Source: Glandiceps talaboti
Lineage: Eukaryota > Hemichordata > Enteropneusta > Spengelidae
Assembly: GCF_964340395.1 (NCBI RefSeq)
Contig: NC_135564.1
Coordinates: 2,317,501 to 2,381,500, forward strand
Reading direction: 5' to 3'
DNA length: 64,000 bases
Within the stretch, counting starts at the first letter, position 1. Each line of letters opens with the position of its first letter. The notes under the pieces were generated by a model. The model saw nothing but the letters and a program-made list of their open reading frames with translations, ran no database searches and was not told where the DNA came from. The translations under genes were made by a program, and so were the position numbers. Shown piece by piece: positions 1 through 13,749 of the stretch.

Positions 1-2390
1 CTAAATGGCACCCAAGCAATGGAGATGAAAGGTTATCTGTAGAAGTCTTGACAAAGGATTTGTACACCCTATGCTCACTTTATGACCATTCAAATAATTC
101 ATAGTTTTAGTATGCAAATATTACAGTAACCAGTAACAGAAATATTGCAGTCGTAAAGTATACAAAAATTTCATTTTTAAATACCAACATTTTTATTATG
201 TTTTCTGTGAAACATTTTTAAAGTTGAAAACCCTAACAGCAATATGGTTAGGATTGGTATTATTTTTTCAAATTAGTTTTTTTAATTGAAATATACGATT
301 ATTATTTTTTATGTCATATGTTAAATTTGTAGTCTAAATTTGAAGTGATATGCTGAAAAATTGTCAATCCTCATATAAAATTTACTATATTTTGTTTTAC
401 AACAAATACATCCTCATACGCAAAATATTTTTTATTTCAAAGAATGAAAAAAATAGAAATTTATTGGTATATTCAAAACTCTATTTCAAATAATGAATTT
501 TTTTTTAGAAATTTGTTGGTATATTCAAAACTCATAATGTAGCTACAGTCAACTACAAGGTTATACAAGTTATAACACAAACTCACTAAAAATCTGAATT
601 TTTCAAAAATGATTTCAAATTTTTGTGCTTTATATTGTAGCACTTATTGAAATATGATAACAAAATACTAAATATTGCACAACACATCCAAGACTATAAA
701 TAACAAAAAACTTTCATTTCTTCTTCTTCTTCAATATTTCTCTGAATTGACCATTTATATGTACGTTCTATGGTCTGAACAACGCCAATTTTTTTTTATC
801 TACAAACTGTGACAAATAACGACACTCTTTCTTTTTCAGTCATAGCATACAAGCGTTTCTTCTGTCCCGCAGGCACGATTTTATAATTCACATAGAAGAC
901 GAGAGAGAGCAGACAGGGGTCAAAACAAACATTACACACTATTTAACTAAACTTTACAACATAAGAGTTATTGTTCACATTTCTGTTGACCATTTCCTGA
1001 CCTTGCACAATCACAAGTCTCTATGACTGTGTGAGTGTCTGATGCTATTGATTACATCAGTTTTATATGTTATACTTGTTAAAATAAAGCAGGGAACAGG
1101 TGTTCATTGGCTTCATTGCAAGCAGCTGATAGACACATGGCTGCAGTATTTAACATGGAAATGAGCAGGTTTCATTCACATTTTGTTAGCCTACAATCAA
1201 CTCTAGAGGGCACCCTTGGTCTGCTACAAACACAAGGCTCTCCCTGTCATCATCTAGTAACATATTTTGTATAAAACTACATGCCCATAATTTCAATAAT
1301 TCTAATAAACTGTCCTCAATAGATCTAATATTTTATCCATTTATCTATAAATTTTTTGATAAAGTGAACTTAATTAATTCAGTATTGATCACTCACTGGG
1401 TTGTAAACCTTTTTTGTTTGTATATACAATGAAAATGTGAACAATAGCCATGCCACGCAGACTAAAAAGAAAGCTTGGCTGGCCAATCAAGTGGTTCATT
1501 GTTGCTCAGAAAGCTTGGTAATTTAGGAGTAAATCTGGTAAAACTTTCATACATGTCAATACCTTGTTTTCTTCACTTGTAATTATATTTTCAAACTAAT
1601 AACATAAATTTGTAATACATATCTTTCTGACTATAGCTGGTAAAATTTAACAAAAAGACATTTTAAAGAGGGAGATATTGTACACTTGACTGTTTACTGT
1701 CTGTATAAGATGATGTTTTCATACAAAAATGGTAAAAATCATTGCCATTTTTCATTTCAATGTGATTCATGTGTTTATACAAGACTGACAGTTTTTGGTC
1801 ATTTCCATGGAAACACTAAAGACAGAACAAATCAAACGATGATGTTACACATGCACAAACATAACACAGCTGTTTGGGAGCATGTGTAAATATGCTATTG
1901 ATAAGGGGTCATCTGAGGTCAAATATGTACATTTTCAAATTATTCCATTTTTGATTGATTATTCAAAGCCATTTTTTTAATCTTTCCATTTTTGTTTTCG
2001 AATGAAAACAGACTGTTTTGAAAATGATCTATTTTCAGCAATATTTTTTAAATTGTTATATTTCATGTATTTTTGTTGGCCTCTCCATGTAAAATGTACG
2101 TGTAAATGCAACAAAAAGGTGTGGCATCATGTACGTGGGGCTTAGTTTATTTACATGTCTCACTACAACTGATTCTTAGAACTAAAATACATGCTTCCAG
2201 CCTTTTCATTTTGTATACATGTTTGTACAAAATAAATACATGCATGTTATTTACAATTAGTGATCTTAACAAGAACTGCTGGGTAATTCTGTAAGCTGCA
2301 TGTCATAATTATCATATCTTGTTTAAAGTATCATACTACATTGTATAAAAACAACAAAAATACAAAATTTCTACAAAATGAATTACTGTA
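1..2390. other. AT-rich DNA without a recognisable gene
   Basis: Only short ORFs occur, and none has splice-site support or a recognisable domain. The sequence is AT-rich and low in CpG. I see no RNA gene. It may be intergenic or the intron of a gene extending to the left, for example one starting at the candidate first exons near 13.2-13.7 kb. Confidence 0.5.
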
Positions 2391-2394
2391 GTTA

Positions 2395-2540
2395 AATAAT
2401 ATTAATAATAATGTTGATTTTTATATAGTGCTTTCCCACTCTGTGCACTAAGCACTTTACAATTACTACCCCTGGCATGGATCAATAGTGCCACAATGGC
2501 CCTTTATACTTCCTCAACTCCCTGGGGAGCATACAATCCA
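2395..2540 (-). mobile_element. LINE/SINE 3' tail, minus strand
   Basis: An AAT/TTA microsatellite (about 2397-2412) is followed by a segment resembling the 3' end shared by many invertebrate LINEs and their SINEs: a 'tatatagtgctttcc' block, then 'agcactttacaattact'. Read on the minus strand it ends in the microsatellite, as in a 5'-truncated insertion. The family assignment (CR1/L2/RTE-like) is an inference from the tail only. Confidence 0.5.
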
Positions 2541-5080
2541 CTAGCTTACTAATGTATTTGTTTTAATGAACATTTCAAAGAATGGTATGATGACCTGTAT
2601 TAATCTTATTTCAAATCCATCTATTTGTGTCCACTTCATTACAATGAGATTAGATGTGTTAGGACTTGGCCATTTAATCCGGGACCTTACTACATGTACA
2701 AAATGTATACACTGCAGTTCTTGCTCACACTGGTTTTTGAGGCGAGTCACTGGACAGGGAATTTTCTTCAAAGATATCTCTTGAAATTGTTTATCCTCTG
2801 AATAACAGAAATTACTTCCTACTTTACTGATTTCACAACATGATACTACATTGTACATCCATTGCTCTGGCTCACACTGGATTTTTGAATGAAGTGAGCC
2901 CTCTAGTGGTCATAATGAAAAATAATCCAGTTGTGTTGTTAATGAATAAGATTACCTAGTGATTGACTCACCCTTCAATAACACAGCTTAGTCACATCAA
3001 CATTTGTCAAATATTAAAGTATATTTTATAATTACATAACAATAACTATGATTATAACCATACATTTATATTATGATTATTAATGTTACAGAAAACATGA
3101 TGGTAATTTTTCAAACCACAAACTTGAATACCTATCAGCAGTAATTAGCTGAATATTAGAAATAACCCTATATTTTCTTCACAACTAATTTTGGCATGCA
3201 ACAGATTCGGGTAGACTGTATCAGCTGAAACTGTTGCCAAGACAAGATAATACCATATTCATTACTTTTTGAAAAGAGTGCAAGTTACTCCCCACTTCCA
3301 CCTGATTTCATTCACAGCTGACCACTAAAACAACCATTTTTCATTTTCTTTTCTGTATTACAGAAAATTCTCACACACACATAATAATGTGTTGATAGTT
3401 TAGTTTTGCATGCAATGTGACCATATTATACACTTCTCCATTCCTTGTTCAGATTATAATCAACTTCCAAATCACCTAAATATGAAGAGATTTTATCTTA
3501 AAATGTATATCTGTATATGTATAATACTTGTCATTACGCCTGACAAGGAATGTACTGAGAGTGGAGTATCAACAGCCATTATAAATTGGTAGGTCAAAGG
3601 TTAAATCGTGATATCAACTGTTCTATTTCAGTCTAGTCACGGTCTGACATTTCATATACATATAACACACTCAGTATGGATCAGATGAACTATTTCTATT
3701 GAAATCAAATACACGATGACTCAAGAAAATATTTCAGAAAAAAAAGACAACAGTATGTACAAGTTGGGCCCCTCTTATCACCTTAAATATGTTGTCGTTT
3801 TTTATCATGTAAGGTGTAAATATCATTAAAAGCAATTTCTTGCTATTTCTTTGACATGCAGACAACTTAAAACATTGAGATATATGAATCTATAGACTGA
3901 GATAAGGGTGTAAATCTATGTATTATGCCTACAATAAAGACTGCATCATTTCAGGTGCAGTAACGGTTTTCAACTTGCCCTTATCTTTTACAGGCTGTAA
4001 CCCTTGTGACCTTGTTAGACAACACACAATGTCAAAAAGTAATTAATCACCGTGGTAACCAATATATATAGCCAGAAAACATTAAACATACATACACAGA
4101 TCAATTCAATTTTTTTAAGTATGAGCTATATATCAAATTTCATTACATCATTCACAGTTAACAACATTTAAAATGAAAATCTCTGACATCTAAAAATTGA
4201 TCTACGGGTATGGTCTTAACACAAGAATTACAATCAATTCATTCAATTTACACAATCACTTTGTCTATTCCAGGGTTTATACATTTTTGCTGGTTGCTAA
4301 CAAATGTTTTGATTAATTATGCAGTCAAAATTCATAAAATATTCCATTCCATGCACAACGGAAATATGACATTTCTCGGAATTGTTGGCTATCCTTATTG
4401 AAAAGCATACTACTACTACATGTAGTGACTTCCGTCATAAATGTGTATTTCCTGAAGTACATGAAACGAGATTTGACTGTTTCAATTCATAACATCCTTC
4501 CTAGCTGAATTAGTCCAAGACAGCTTCAGTATCATGTCTGCCTTGATGTATTGGTATTTTGTGGTATGGAACTACTTGAAAACATTGACCACAAAACGGT
4601 TAACCACTGTACAATTGTGTACTGAATACATACAAACTACATGGACTCCCTAATACTAGTATTACTACCAACCACTGCTATGCATGTCACAAAGATTTCT
4701 TACCCCTAGGATATCTTACTTGTGAGTGATAACTTTTATTTCTTTAAACAAACTACAAAATTCAAATTTGTTGAACTGCAACACTATTCAACTTCATATT
4801 AATATTATCATCCATTTTCTTGAAAATTTTCCACTGTGACTCACACCACAGTGGCAACACAACGAGAGCTGTAACCATGAAATACAGTACACTACAGTTA
4901 TGAATCAAGGAAGTAATTTTTAATCAAGTCATTTCTGCTTTGAGAGCTAAGTACAATGACACAGCAATCATATGATGGACACTCAGCCTGCCATTTCATT
5001 CTAATTACTTACTCCCCTGGGGATGACAAGTGATCAATTACACAGCCATTTCAAAGTTATGTTATCTGTGAATTGACCAG
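2541..5080. other. No gene seen
   Basis: AT-rich, with small ORFs only. A stretch at 2690-2780 resembles a dispersed repeat ('cactggtttttgaggcgagtcactgg'-like pieces recur at about 2873-2905). No splice-supported exon was found on either strand. Confidence 0.45.
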
Positions 5081-5086
5081 ATATTT

Positions 5087-5720
5087 CAACTGTGTAGTAC
5101 TACCTGGATATATCAGATACTGTGTAGTACTACCTGGATATATCAGATACTGTGTAGTAATGCCTGGATATATCAGGTACTGTGTAGTACTACCTGGATA
5201 TATCAGATACTGTGTAGTACTACCTGGATATATCAGATACTGTGTAGTAATACCTGGATCTATCAGATACTGTGTAGTACTACCTGGATATATCAGATAC
5301 TGTGTAGTACTACCTGGATATATCAGATACTGTGTAGTAGTAATGCCTGGATATATCAGGTACTGTGTAGTACTACCTGGATATATCAGATACTGTGTAG
5401 TAATGCCTGGATATATCAGGTACTGTGTAGTACTACCTGGATATATCAGATACTGTGTAGTACTACCTGGATATATCAGATACTGTGTAGTAGTAATGCC
5501 TGGATATATCAGGTACTGTGTAGTAATACCTGGATCTATCAGGTACTGTGTAGTAATACCTGGATACATCAGATACTGTGTAGTAATACCTGGATATATC
5601 AGATACTGTGTAGTAATGCCTGGATATATCAGATACTGTGTAGTAATGCCTGGATATATCAGATACTGTGTAGTACAACCTGGATATATCAGATACTGTG
5701 TAGTAATGCCTGGATCTACA
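5087..5720. repeat. 30-bp minisatellite, about 20 units
   Basis: Direct tandem units of 30 bp; each contains 'tactgtgtagta' followed by 'ctggatatatcaga'. A few units are 33 bp through an extra 'tag'. Because the unit is a multiple of three without stops in several frames, both strands show long repetitive ORFs (about 226 codons). No start context, splice site or non-repeat flanking code supports translation, so I treat it as non-coding satellite. Confidence 0.95.
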
Positions 5721-5729
5721 TGTACATTG

Positions 5730-7970
5730 CATCTCATACTTGAAGGAAGTATTTAAATTACTTGTTATTTAGGTATGATAACATGAAATCTCACATACAT
5801 ATACATTGCAGTTGTAGCACCCTGCCAACTATATATAATTGTTTTTTATAATAACAGACCAAGTTAGGATGATAAGGTGTTTACTAAATCTTCCAAGCCA
5901 TATAATACTAGTATTAAATATTTGCAATTCATTTTTTAAGAAATTTACCACAAGGTGGAATCTACACTTGTTCAAGTCTCTGGGTTTCTTGTCATGCTTT
6001 ATTAGAATAAAATGACTTTGTTTAAAAATTCCGATCTTTTATGTGAAATCAAGTGAAGATGTGAGGCAAGATAATTAGTAACTATGAAAAATTAAAAAAA
6101 AGTTCAGGACAACATTTCCCTTACTTTTATGAGCCAAATAAAATCAGCCAGGTGCCAGTCTAGTGTCTAGGAAGCCAAAACAAAATCTCCACATGATTGA
6201 TCATACCACTTCATACAGTACAACTAAAGATCAAATACAACTGTTCCATTCATTTGCATATGATATTGGCTGTCTACTTGCATGGATCGGTTTTACCATG
6301 GTTTTACCCTTTGTCAAATCACTGTACCATGACAGTGAATGTCAAATCCAAGACAATGCCTAGGACATCATGACCCTTATATTATCCCAGCCACACACAC
6401 AATAAACTATTCCATAATTGTTCACTTCAGACATGACAGAATAAAAGAAACCATTATGAAACATTCACTTTACCCAGTGTCCATCAACAAAGCAATGTCT
6501 GGTGGTAGAGGACACAGCATAACAATAGTAGGCATTGTTTATACAACTAGACAATGAACAATGAGACTAGCTGTAAGGCATGTGTTTTCCCTCATTGACC
6601 ACACCACAACTCTTACTAGGGGTCTTCATATATTCATTCAAATTATTCATTGACAACAATACAATCATCATTTTCTTATACACTTACATCCAACATAATT
6701 ATATTTTTTTAGTCACTTGAGAGATATTTTTTGATTTTTTTTATCACAACTTTTTTCCATGACATGAAAGATAAGTTGACTAGAGCTTTGACTATCCGTC
6801 ATACAAGTACGTCAAGTTAGATACTGTTTGATAAAATGCCAACAAGCCCCTTAGTCTATCTATGTTATCCAACGTTCGACCTCACATAGGAGGTCTCCTT
6901 CAGGGTAAAAAGGGACATCTGAGTTTTGAAAGCAAATACCAGATTTAGTCTGTTAGATACATCCCCTGCTGTTCAAATCCAAGCTAACAACTTTGTTGAG
7001 TAAAATTATTGTGTAGTGATGTTTACACTAGCCTGTACTCATATGTTGTGTAGTTCAGCCCTATCAGGCTTCTAAAATGGTAAAATGTATTACATGTAAG
7101 TGACAGTTGATAACATGGCACAATTGTCTATCTTACACTGTTACAGACTAGTAGTACAGATGTGAGTGGTAGCAGCCAGCATGTTACAAATATCTGTCTT
7201 ACCAACTAATAGTACAGATGTGATAGTTGATAACATGGCACACATGTCTATCTTACAGACTATGTTTACACCTGTTATGAGTAACCGTAGAAGCATTATA
7301 TGCATAACCACCCCCTTGGCCATCCTCCCCAGGCATAAACCATACCCCATTCTTCATTCCAGACTCAGTTAAAACAGACCATGTATTCAAGGATATCCTT
7401 ATTACAACACCGCAATAGCCATCTCCTAATTGTCGTCATTGACAAGTATTTTGTTATTGGCCTGATGGAGTACGAGACCTCAGTAAAGACAATATACTAA
7501 TTGTACAATAACAAAGACAAAGACATGTCTGTCATATCTGGTAATAACTATAAATCAAGTGTTTATGCTCTGCAAGTTTTCTCATTATTTGGTCAATTTA
7601 ACATAGGGGGTACATTCAATAACTGAATGTCCACTGTTTCTGTTCAGGGTAGCATAAAGCTGAACTGCTCTACTAAAACTATTGTCTAAAAATAAAGACT
7701 AGTGTAGCCTATAATGTACCTGTACAGTAGTGTTGAAGGACGGAAGACACTAGTAGAAGGCATAAAATTATTATCACACCATACACATTATTGAAAGTCA
7801 TAGAATACTTGAATAGTGTCTTCAATACCCCTCAAAAGATTGAGGCTTACACTACAAACACATTCTCTGCAAGTCACCTACCTCATAATAATTCAACATA
7901 TGTGTAGGAACTTATTTCAGTGAAGCTGCAAGAAAATTTCAAATGTACTTGGTAAACGACTGCTCCTGGG
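5730..7970. other. No gene seen; dispersed repeat at 7043-7270
   Basis: No credible exon. At 7043-7270 a segment carries two copies of 'agttgataacatggcac' with 'tctatcttaca' (7103-7136 and 7225-7259). Its left part ('tgtgtagttcagccctatcaggcttct') resembles 12184-12220, so this is a dispersed repeat with at least two copies here. Confidence 0.45.
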
Positions 7971-7977
7971 GTTAAAT

Positions 7978-8530
7978 TTGGTTCAAATCATGAGCAAAAT
8001 ACTTTCTAACCCCCCAACCCTCCCTTCAGACCTCCCTACCTTTCCAATCTTCTTACCAAAAGAAATTCGGCCTTTCAAATTCACACTCGTTCATGTTCGA
8101 ATGAGCTTTTCATTCTACCTACTCCCAACTGTCAACGCTTCACTCACTCTTTTTCTTATGAGGCAACCAAATTATGGAATGAACGTCCGACTTTAATAAG
8201 ACAGAAAATATCAATGTTTTTAAAAAACTTTTAAAGTGTCACATTTCACAACGTTTATAATGTTTTTGTGTCAAGTTGTTTCTATTTAGTCGTTGTAGAT
8301 GTATTTGTATATTTTGTTCTGTTTTTTGTTGTACTTTTTGTTCTTTTCCAAATGTGACCTGTTTTTCCTTTAGATTGTGTGCTTTACTCTTTTTTTTTGG
8401 GGGGGGGGGGGGAGGAGGGAGATACCCCTGGGTAGATTAAGTTGGTCCTTACAGGTCTACCCTTTTATCGATGTGTATTTTAAAGTCATTAAAATATTAT
8501 TATTATTATATTATTATTATTATTATTACT
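7978..8530 (+). mobile_element. Degenerate LINE 3' end (RT C-terminus plus ATT tail)
   Basis: Around 8155-8217 the plus strand codes YEATKLWNERPTLIRQ followed by KISMFLKNF and a stop. This matches the well-known C-terminal tail of Jockey/CR1-type reverse transcriptases (aromatic-x-A-x-x-LWN-x-P, then FK-x-x-LK). The preceding coding similarity is frameshifted. The copy ends in an (ATT)n microsatellite at about 8497-8529, after a G-run at 8399-8412. It is a 5'-truncated, broken copy. Confidence 0.6.
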
Positions 8531-8661
8531 ATAGGCTAAAGGTGAACATAGCCTTGAAGTGAACATACACTAACACAATTTATACAGGGCATATAATTAT
8601 TAACAGTAGTCCAGGGCATATAGACTACCAAACATTGTACCTTGACTACCAAACTTATAAA

Positions 8662-8743
8662 GTGGTAGTCTGTTAGACCAAGCAATGGAAATCAATAGAA
8701 AAATATACCTGAGACAGTTCATTTAGATAAATTTGACTACCAA
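8662..8743 (-). mobile_element. MITE-like element, family 3 (GGTAGTC ends)
   Basis: Ends 'gtggtagtc' and 'gactaccaa' are inverted repeats around a core ('aatggaaatcaatagaaaa') that recurs in the opposite orientation at 42258-42345 and 63538-63616. Length is about 80 bp. No coding capacity. Confidence 0.55.
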
Positions 8744-8749
8744 ACCCAC

Positions 8750-11700
8750 AATTTAAATTTTAGTCCTGAATTACTATTTCTTTCAGAGACTGCACAATGT
8801 CTAACTTTTTGTTGTTCTAACCTAACTTTTTGTAGCAGATATTGTTTATAGCAACTGCTGCACTGTATACACCTGTTTGTACAAAGTAATTCTATCATAC
8901 TTACACAGTGACTTGAAATACCTTTTTACATACATGTACATCCATGAATAGCAAGTATTGTGGAAGATTTCCTTTGACTAAGAAACGTTAAGATTTTGTT
9001 CTTATTGAGCCTTTGAAAACCTTTTCTATCGGAACCTGGCGTAATTCTAAAGCAGAAGGTTGGTGACATGTCTACAAACCTATCTGACGATTGTTGTTAA
9101 ATCTGTTTACTTCTAAGTTCAACAAACTCACAACCATTAACAGCTTACAGACTTAATCAAGTCAAAAGATTCTGTATGTACTGTATTAGTGATGGACTAT
9201 TGATAAACAATAAAATGTGTTTGGGATTATGGCCAAGTGGTTACATCATTATTTCTAAACAACTTAGGTATTGATGACTATTTTGAGTCAGTGTAAATGT
9301 TACAATGCATATTTGTGAAACACCATTTACTTTACTTTCTCACGGTCACAGCACCCCCCCCCCCCTCCCCTCCCATTAACTTGCTGATATGCATATAGCA
9401 CGCTACACCCATAACGGTACAAACAAACCACTCAACAATCTGAAAATGAAACCTAACCTTCCAATTCATGTCATTGTTTATATGAATTATAGACTTTTGA
9501 TTGTTACCTGAAATTGTTTGAAATTTATTCGCCTGATGAATATCACATCACTGTCCTACCAGTACTCCTTTGTAGCTGGGGAGAACCTTGCACCATAGAT
9601 TGTGACAAAGACAATTTAATTCGATGGCCCATAAACTTGAATTTTGACATGGAAACCAAATAATATAGACTACCATCCTTCAAAACCCTATTTTTTACTC
9701 GATATCTAACTCTATATATATTTATCTGTCAATGTTTACCTTAAATATTCCAAAGACTGAAACAAACCTGACATTTTTAAATTTCCCTATACTCGGTCTA
9801 GGGAAATGGACTGTATATGGTACACATGAGCCATAAGATATTCTCATTGCTTGTTTTCAATACTATCTGTATATTTGAAGTACAAATGCATGTGATTTAT
9901 AACATTATGGCCAATTTCTGTTGTAAAAATCACACAACCTCTTAAACATCAAAACCTTAGCCTGTCTACTGGTATTACAGAACTCTCATGAAGGGTAGAA
10001 ATGAAGTAAAATCTACCCCAGTTCAAAAATATTTTACTTGTACTTTCCATGGTATAAAATTTTGAGGGGGCTGTAGGTGAAATGAAAATGTGCTAAATTT
10101 TAACATGCTTTGTCACTTGGCTTCTAAAATAGAACAAGCGCTACCATATGGTGGGTCTATATAAAAAACTGGTAAAGTCCTTTACTACTATAAGGAATGT
10201 CATTGACATGGCAGCAGATATACCAAGTATAGAACAAAACCTGCCTATATGTACACTGTTTGTATGACATCACAAACCTTTCAACATATTCAAGCATCCA
10301 TCTAACTACATTACATGGGACTGAATGAGAAATACTTGAAATCCATGGCAGTGAAAGAATTCAATACAAAAGGGACAGATCTAGCGTAACAGTTGGTTGA
10401 AGTGCTTCATAGTTCAGCAGACAACATATCTCTCGGCCTAATATGATATTCTTTCAAAAATAAAATTGGAAAGTATTAGATTGTATATTAATATGGTTAA
10501 AATGATGACATAAAAGTTTGTTATCAATTTGATCATTTAGAAATACTCATGAAATATCAGTTACATGTAATATCTATCAAAAGGACATGGTTGATGACCA
10601 CTGTTGACCTCTGAACCCAAAACATATCATTGCTATAATAAAGTTCAGAAGATACAATGCTAAAAAGTGCAGTATCTTCCTATATTGTACTTAGCCTAGT
10701 TTTGAAAGGTCTAAGTGTAGTATGTACTGGGTTTTATCCTGTGACCCCCCCCCCCCCCCCCCTCCAACATTCCCGACAGCCAGTGCAAATTTCCCAGGGT
10801 GTCTGTTAAGTGCTGCCATAAAGAGGCTGGTGGTTTATGATGATGCCAATGTGTCCACCACCTTACACACATTCTTATTATACTCTAGCAGTCTGATGCA
10901 GAAAACAGTTTCTAGCAAAGAAGTTTGATGAGAAAAAAACATTCTATGAGAGTAGAATTCCATGTTATATTTTCTTCGTTGCAATGATTAATGTTGGCTA
11001 TAGTTGAAATGAACTATCGTTGTATCTATTAGATAGTACAAAATAACATGTATTGCAGATCATCAATGGACTCAAAATAGCACACCAGTTGACCTCTGAC
11101 CTGATTAGACTGCCAAACACTCTTTGGTTACTGTATTTATTCCAACACACATAAAGTTGGACATTTGAAAAGTATGATACAAGGATGTAGATGAGGACTG
11201 GTACCTACAAAAATAACTGACCACTTCACAATGTTTTGCCGGCTATTTTTTCAGGAATTTGTTTAAAAGTCTGTTTCAATCAGGATATTTCCATTGGTGG
11301 ATAGATTCACAGTCTCATCCAAAGATATTAACATCTAATTTTCACTTTTGATTGGCTACTTAATTAGCTACATCCCTGGGTGAATGTTTTCAAATAATTT
11401 CATTTTGTGTTGAAAAATAATAATGGAATTATCCAGTCTGAGGGACAGTGAAGGTGTCAAAATATTTGTACATGTATACAATACACCATTACATCATGAT
11501 CACATTGAGAGAGTAAAGTTGGATAAATAATATTGTGAAATGCTTTCAAGGGACTACCTTGTACTTGACCTTATTCGGTGAAAATCAATGAAGTAAATTG
11601 TACTTGAACCTGTGAAAAATTTCAAATAAAATATCACCACTGACTATATGAATGTAGTACTGATTAATACCTCGGTAAACATCATTAAATATTGAATGAT

Positions 11701-13100
11701 CAAAATACTATGGCTTCCCGGCAACTCAGTATTTTAATTAAACATTGTATATACACTTTACAGTTCAACATTGGAGGTATACGGTTTAAGTATACATGTA
11801 ACTCAAGAACAGCATCTATCTGAACATTTCATAGATCCATTAAAATAAATCATTGCATGGGATAAGTTTCTGAACTGGCATGAATTATGGCAAATGACTG
11901 TAAAATATATCGACTGTTTGTTGTAATCAGGTGTTACTGTTCTCATGGTTATGAAGAATTGAACGGATGAATATAGAATTTGTAGCGTGCTCATCAGAAT
12001 ATAACACAGTAACTGCAGCTATACCTTTTGTATACATCACATAATTCAAGTTATAAACTGAAAGATTTCTTCTCTGGTTATTCTATATCGTAACAATTTT
12101 ACATATCTTTGTAATGATGATTGAATTATGAATCAAAACTTTCCAAGTCACTTTTACCTTCTTTGATTTTTCTAGATTGTAAGATAAGTTGTGTTCTTCA
12201 GTCCTATCAGACTTCTTAACCATGAGTGGTGGCTGATAGTGTGGCATGTCCATATCTCACAGACTTTGATTTTTCATAAATCAAAAATTCAAGCAGACGC
12301 AAATTACACATACACATTCCCTTTTTTTCATTCAATCAGTAAATACTTGTATAATAAGGGGTTTGTCAGTGTTTTTTGGATTAAAAGATTTCTATTTGGG
12401 AAATAATAAAATGTATTCATGTACAGTCTGTCATGTAAATATAACCACAACAAACCATATAAACCCTACATGAAATGTACAAACATACTTCAAGTTTGTA
12501 ATTGCTGTATGTAACAAGTTGCCGTTGGCAACAAAATGCAAAACGATGACTTTCAGTTTGTTAAATGACAAAACCACTACTTACATGTAAAACATCACAT
12601 TCTTGAAATTTAATGGTTTGCTAAATAACTTCTTCGACACTAATTTACTAGTCTATTTATGAAATGAATAGACTGCTGTGCAAAGAACAATAACAAACAT
12701 TCACTTATTTATGATATTGCATTATGCTAATTTATGAATATATAATTATTTGACACAATGTGTCTTTGTCACTTTCTATCAAACCACTGTCATAAATTAA
12801 CAGCTGCATAAAGCATTGTTTTATCACTTTGATTTACATTTGAAGTTTGACATGACCCTCAGTAAACATAAGTTACATCTTACAATTATAGAAGACATTC
12901 ATGATTGTCTTAGCTCTGGATGTTTATAACATAAACAATTATATTCCCCAAATTTCAATTTTTTTGAGAGATTGCGACTGCATCCCAAGTACAGCTGTGG
13001 CCCAATTAATACTATGTAACCAGACATGTTTTTATTTACACATGTATGAACACTGTGGCTGTGTCAAGAGCTGCTCTATTTTTCCAGCACTTCATAGCAA
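8750..13100. other. No gene seen
   Basis: AT-rich, with poly-C runs at 9353-9364 and 10743-10762. Small ORFs lack splice or domain support. A second copy of the dispersed repeat of 7043 lies at 12184-12268. If the candidate first exons near 13.2-13.7 kb are real, this would be first-intron sequence. Confidence 0.4.
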
Positions 13101-13148
13101 ATAAAAACACGGTTTCTAAATATTGAATGTAGCCTACGCATTTCTCAC

Positions 13149-13269
13149 CCCACTGGGCGGTTGCTAATATTAGGATTGGATGTGCTGTGGTGCAACATAA
13201 CGCCAGGAAATATGAACGAGACATCGTCTCTGTCGGTCCGGTGTCACCACTGGACATGACAATTGACAT
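13149..13269 (-). CDS. Candidate first coding exon, gene unidentified
   Basis: Minus-strand ATG at 13269 in a good context (CCACCATGT) opens 40 codons that end at a GTGAGAAAT donor just below 13149 (phase 1). The peptide starts MSIVMSSGDTGPTETMSRSY and continues with a hydrophobic stretch rich in L, A, I and C that could be a signal anchor or membrane segment. The patch is richer in CpG than its surroundings. A possible acceptor (ACATTTACAG) lies upstream near 13395. No downstream exon was found in the window, so the gene, if real, would continue beyond the left edge. It could also be a non-coding RNA exon. Confidence 0.3.
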
Positions 13270-13631
13270 GGTGGGGCTGAAGAATTCGATTCGTACACAG
13301 CTCAGTGTGGAAACACGTTTGGAATGCAAATTTCATACAGACAGAGGGGCCCACATAAGTAACAATAGCACCGTCTGATTTCAAAACCATCTGTAAATGT
13401 TGTTTATGTACGACTAGAAGTGTCAATATGATGCACAATAATTGTACACGGCGCTGATATCCTGGTCCTTATTATTTCTACAATCTACGAAGCTCTGCAA
13501 AAATACGAGCCCATCCCACTGATCATCAGGAAAGAGACAGCGGATGTAAAATGTACAGACGCTGTGACATGATTCACGGACGAGTCCGCCCAACACGGAT
13601 AAATTTTATAATTTCTAGGTTCGACACTCAC

Positions 13632-13732
13632 CAAACGCTATCTCCACTGTCTCTGTCCTCAATGCGGACTGTCTGATCTCTTCTCAGGATGCAATTTTGG
13701 TAGATTATTGGCCAGGAAGACAGTTGGTGCAT
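13632..13732 (-). CDS. Candidate upstream first exon
   Basis: Minus-strand ATG at 13732 opens 33 codons without a stop, to a GTGAGTG donor below 13632 (phase 2). The region 13440-13700 is CpG-richer than average. This may be the 5' leader exon or an alternative first exon for the candidate at 13149-13269. I do not recognise the peptide, and non-coding leader is at least as likely. Confidence 0.22.
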
Positions 13733-13749
13733 AAAAATACAGTTGACCT

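Noticed and set aside
5057-5756. 226-227-codon ORFs on both strands
   Set aside because: Produced by the 30-bp minisatellite being stop-free in frame. No non-repeat coding flank.
6850-6905. Penelope-like element 3' motif (also 39300-39350, 'gcatgaaactctgagtaacg' on the minus strand)
   Set aside because: Resemblance is limited to one short block each, with no reverse transcriptase or GIY-YIG similarity nearby. Too weak to list as elements.
13570-13592. Hammerhead ribozyme suspicion from CGGACGAGTCCG (and the similar GGACGAGTCCG at 29053-29063)
   Set aside because: The CUGAUGA core and the GAAA/cleavage-site arrangement are absent; it is just a short palindrome.
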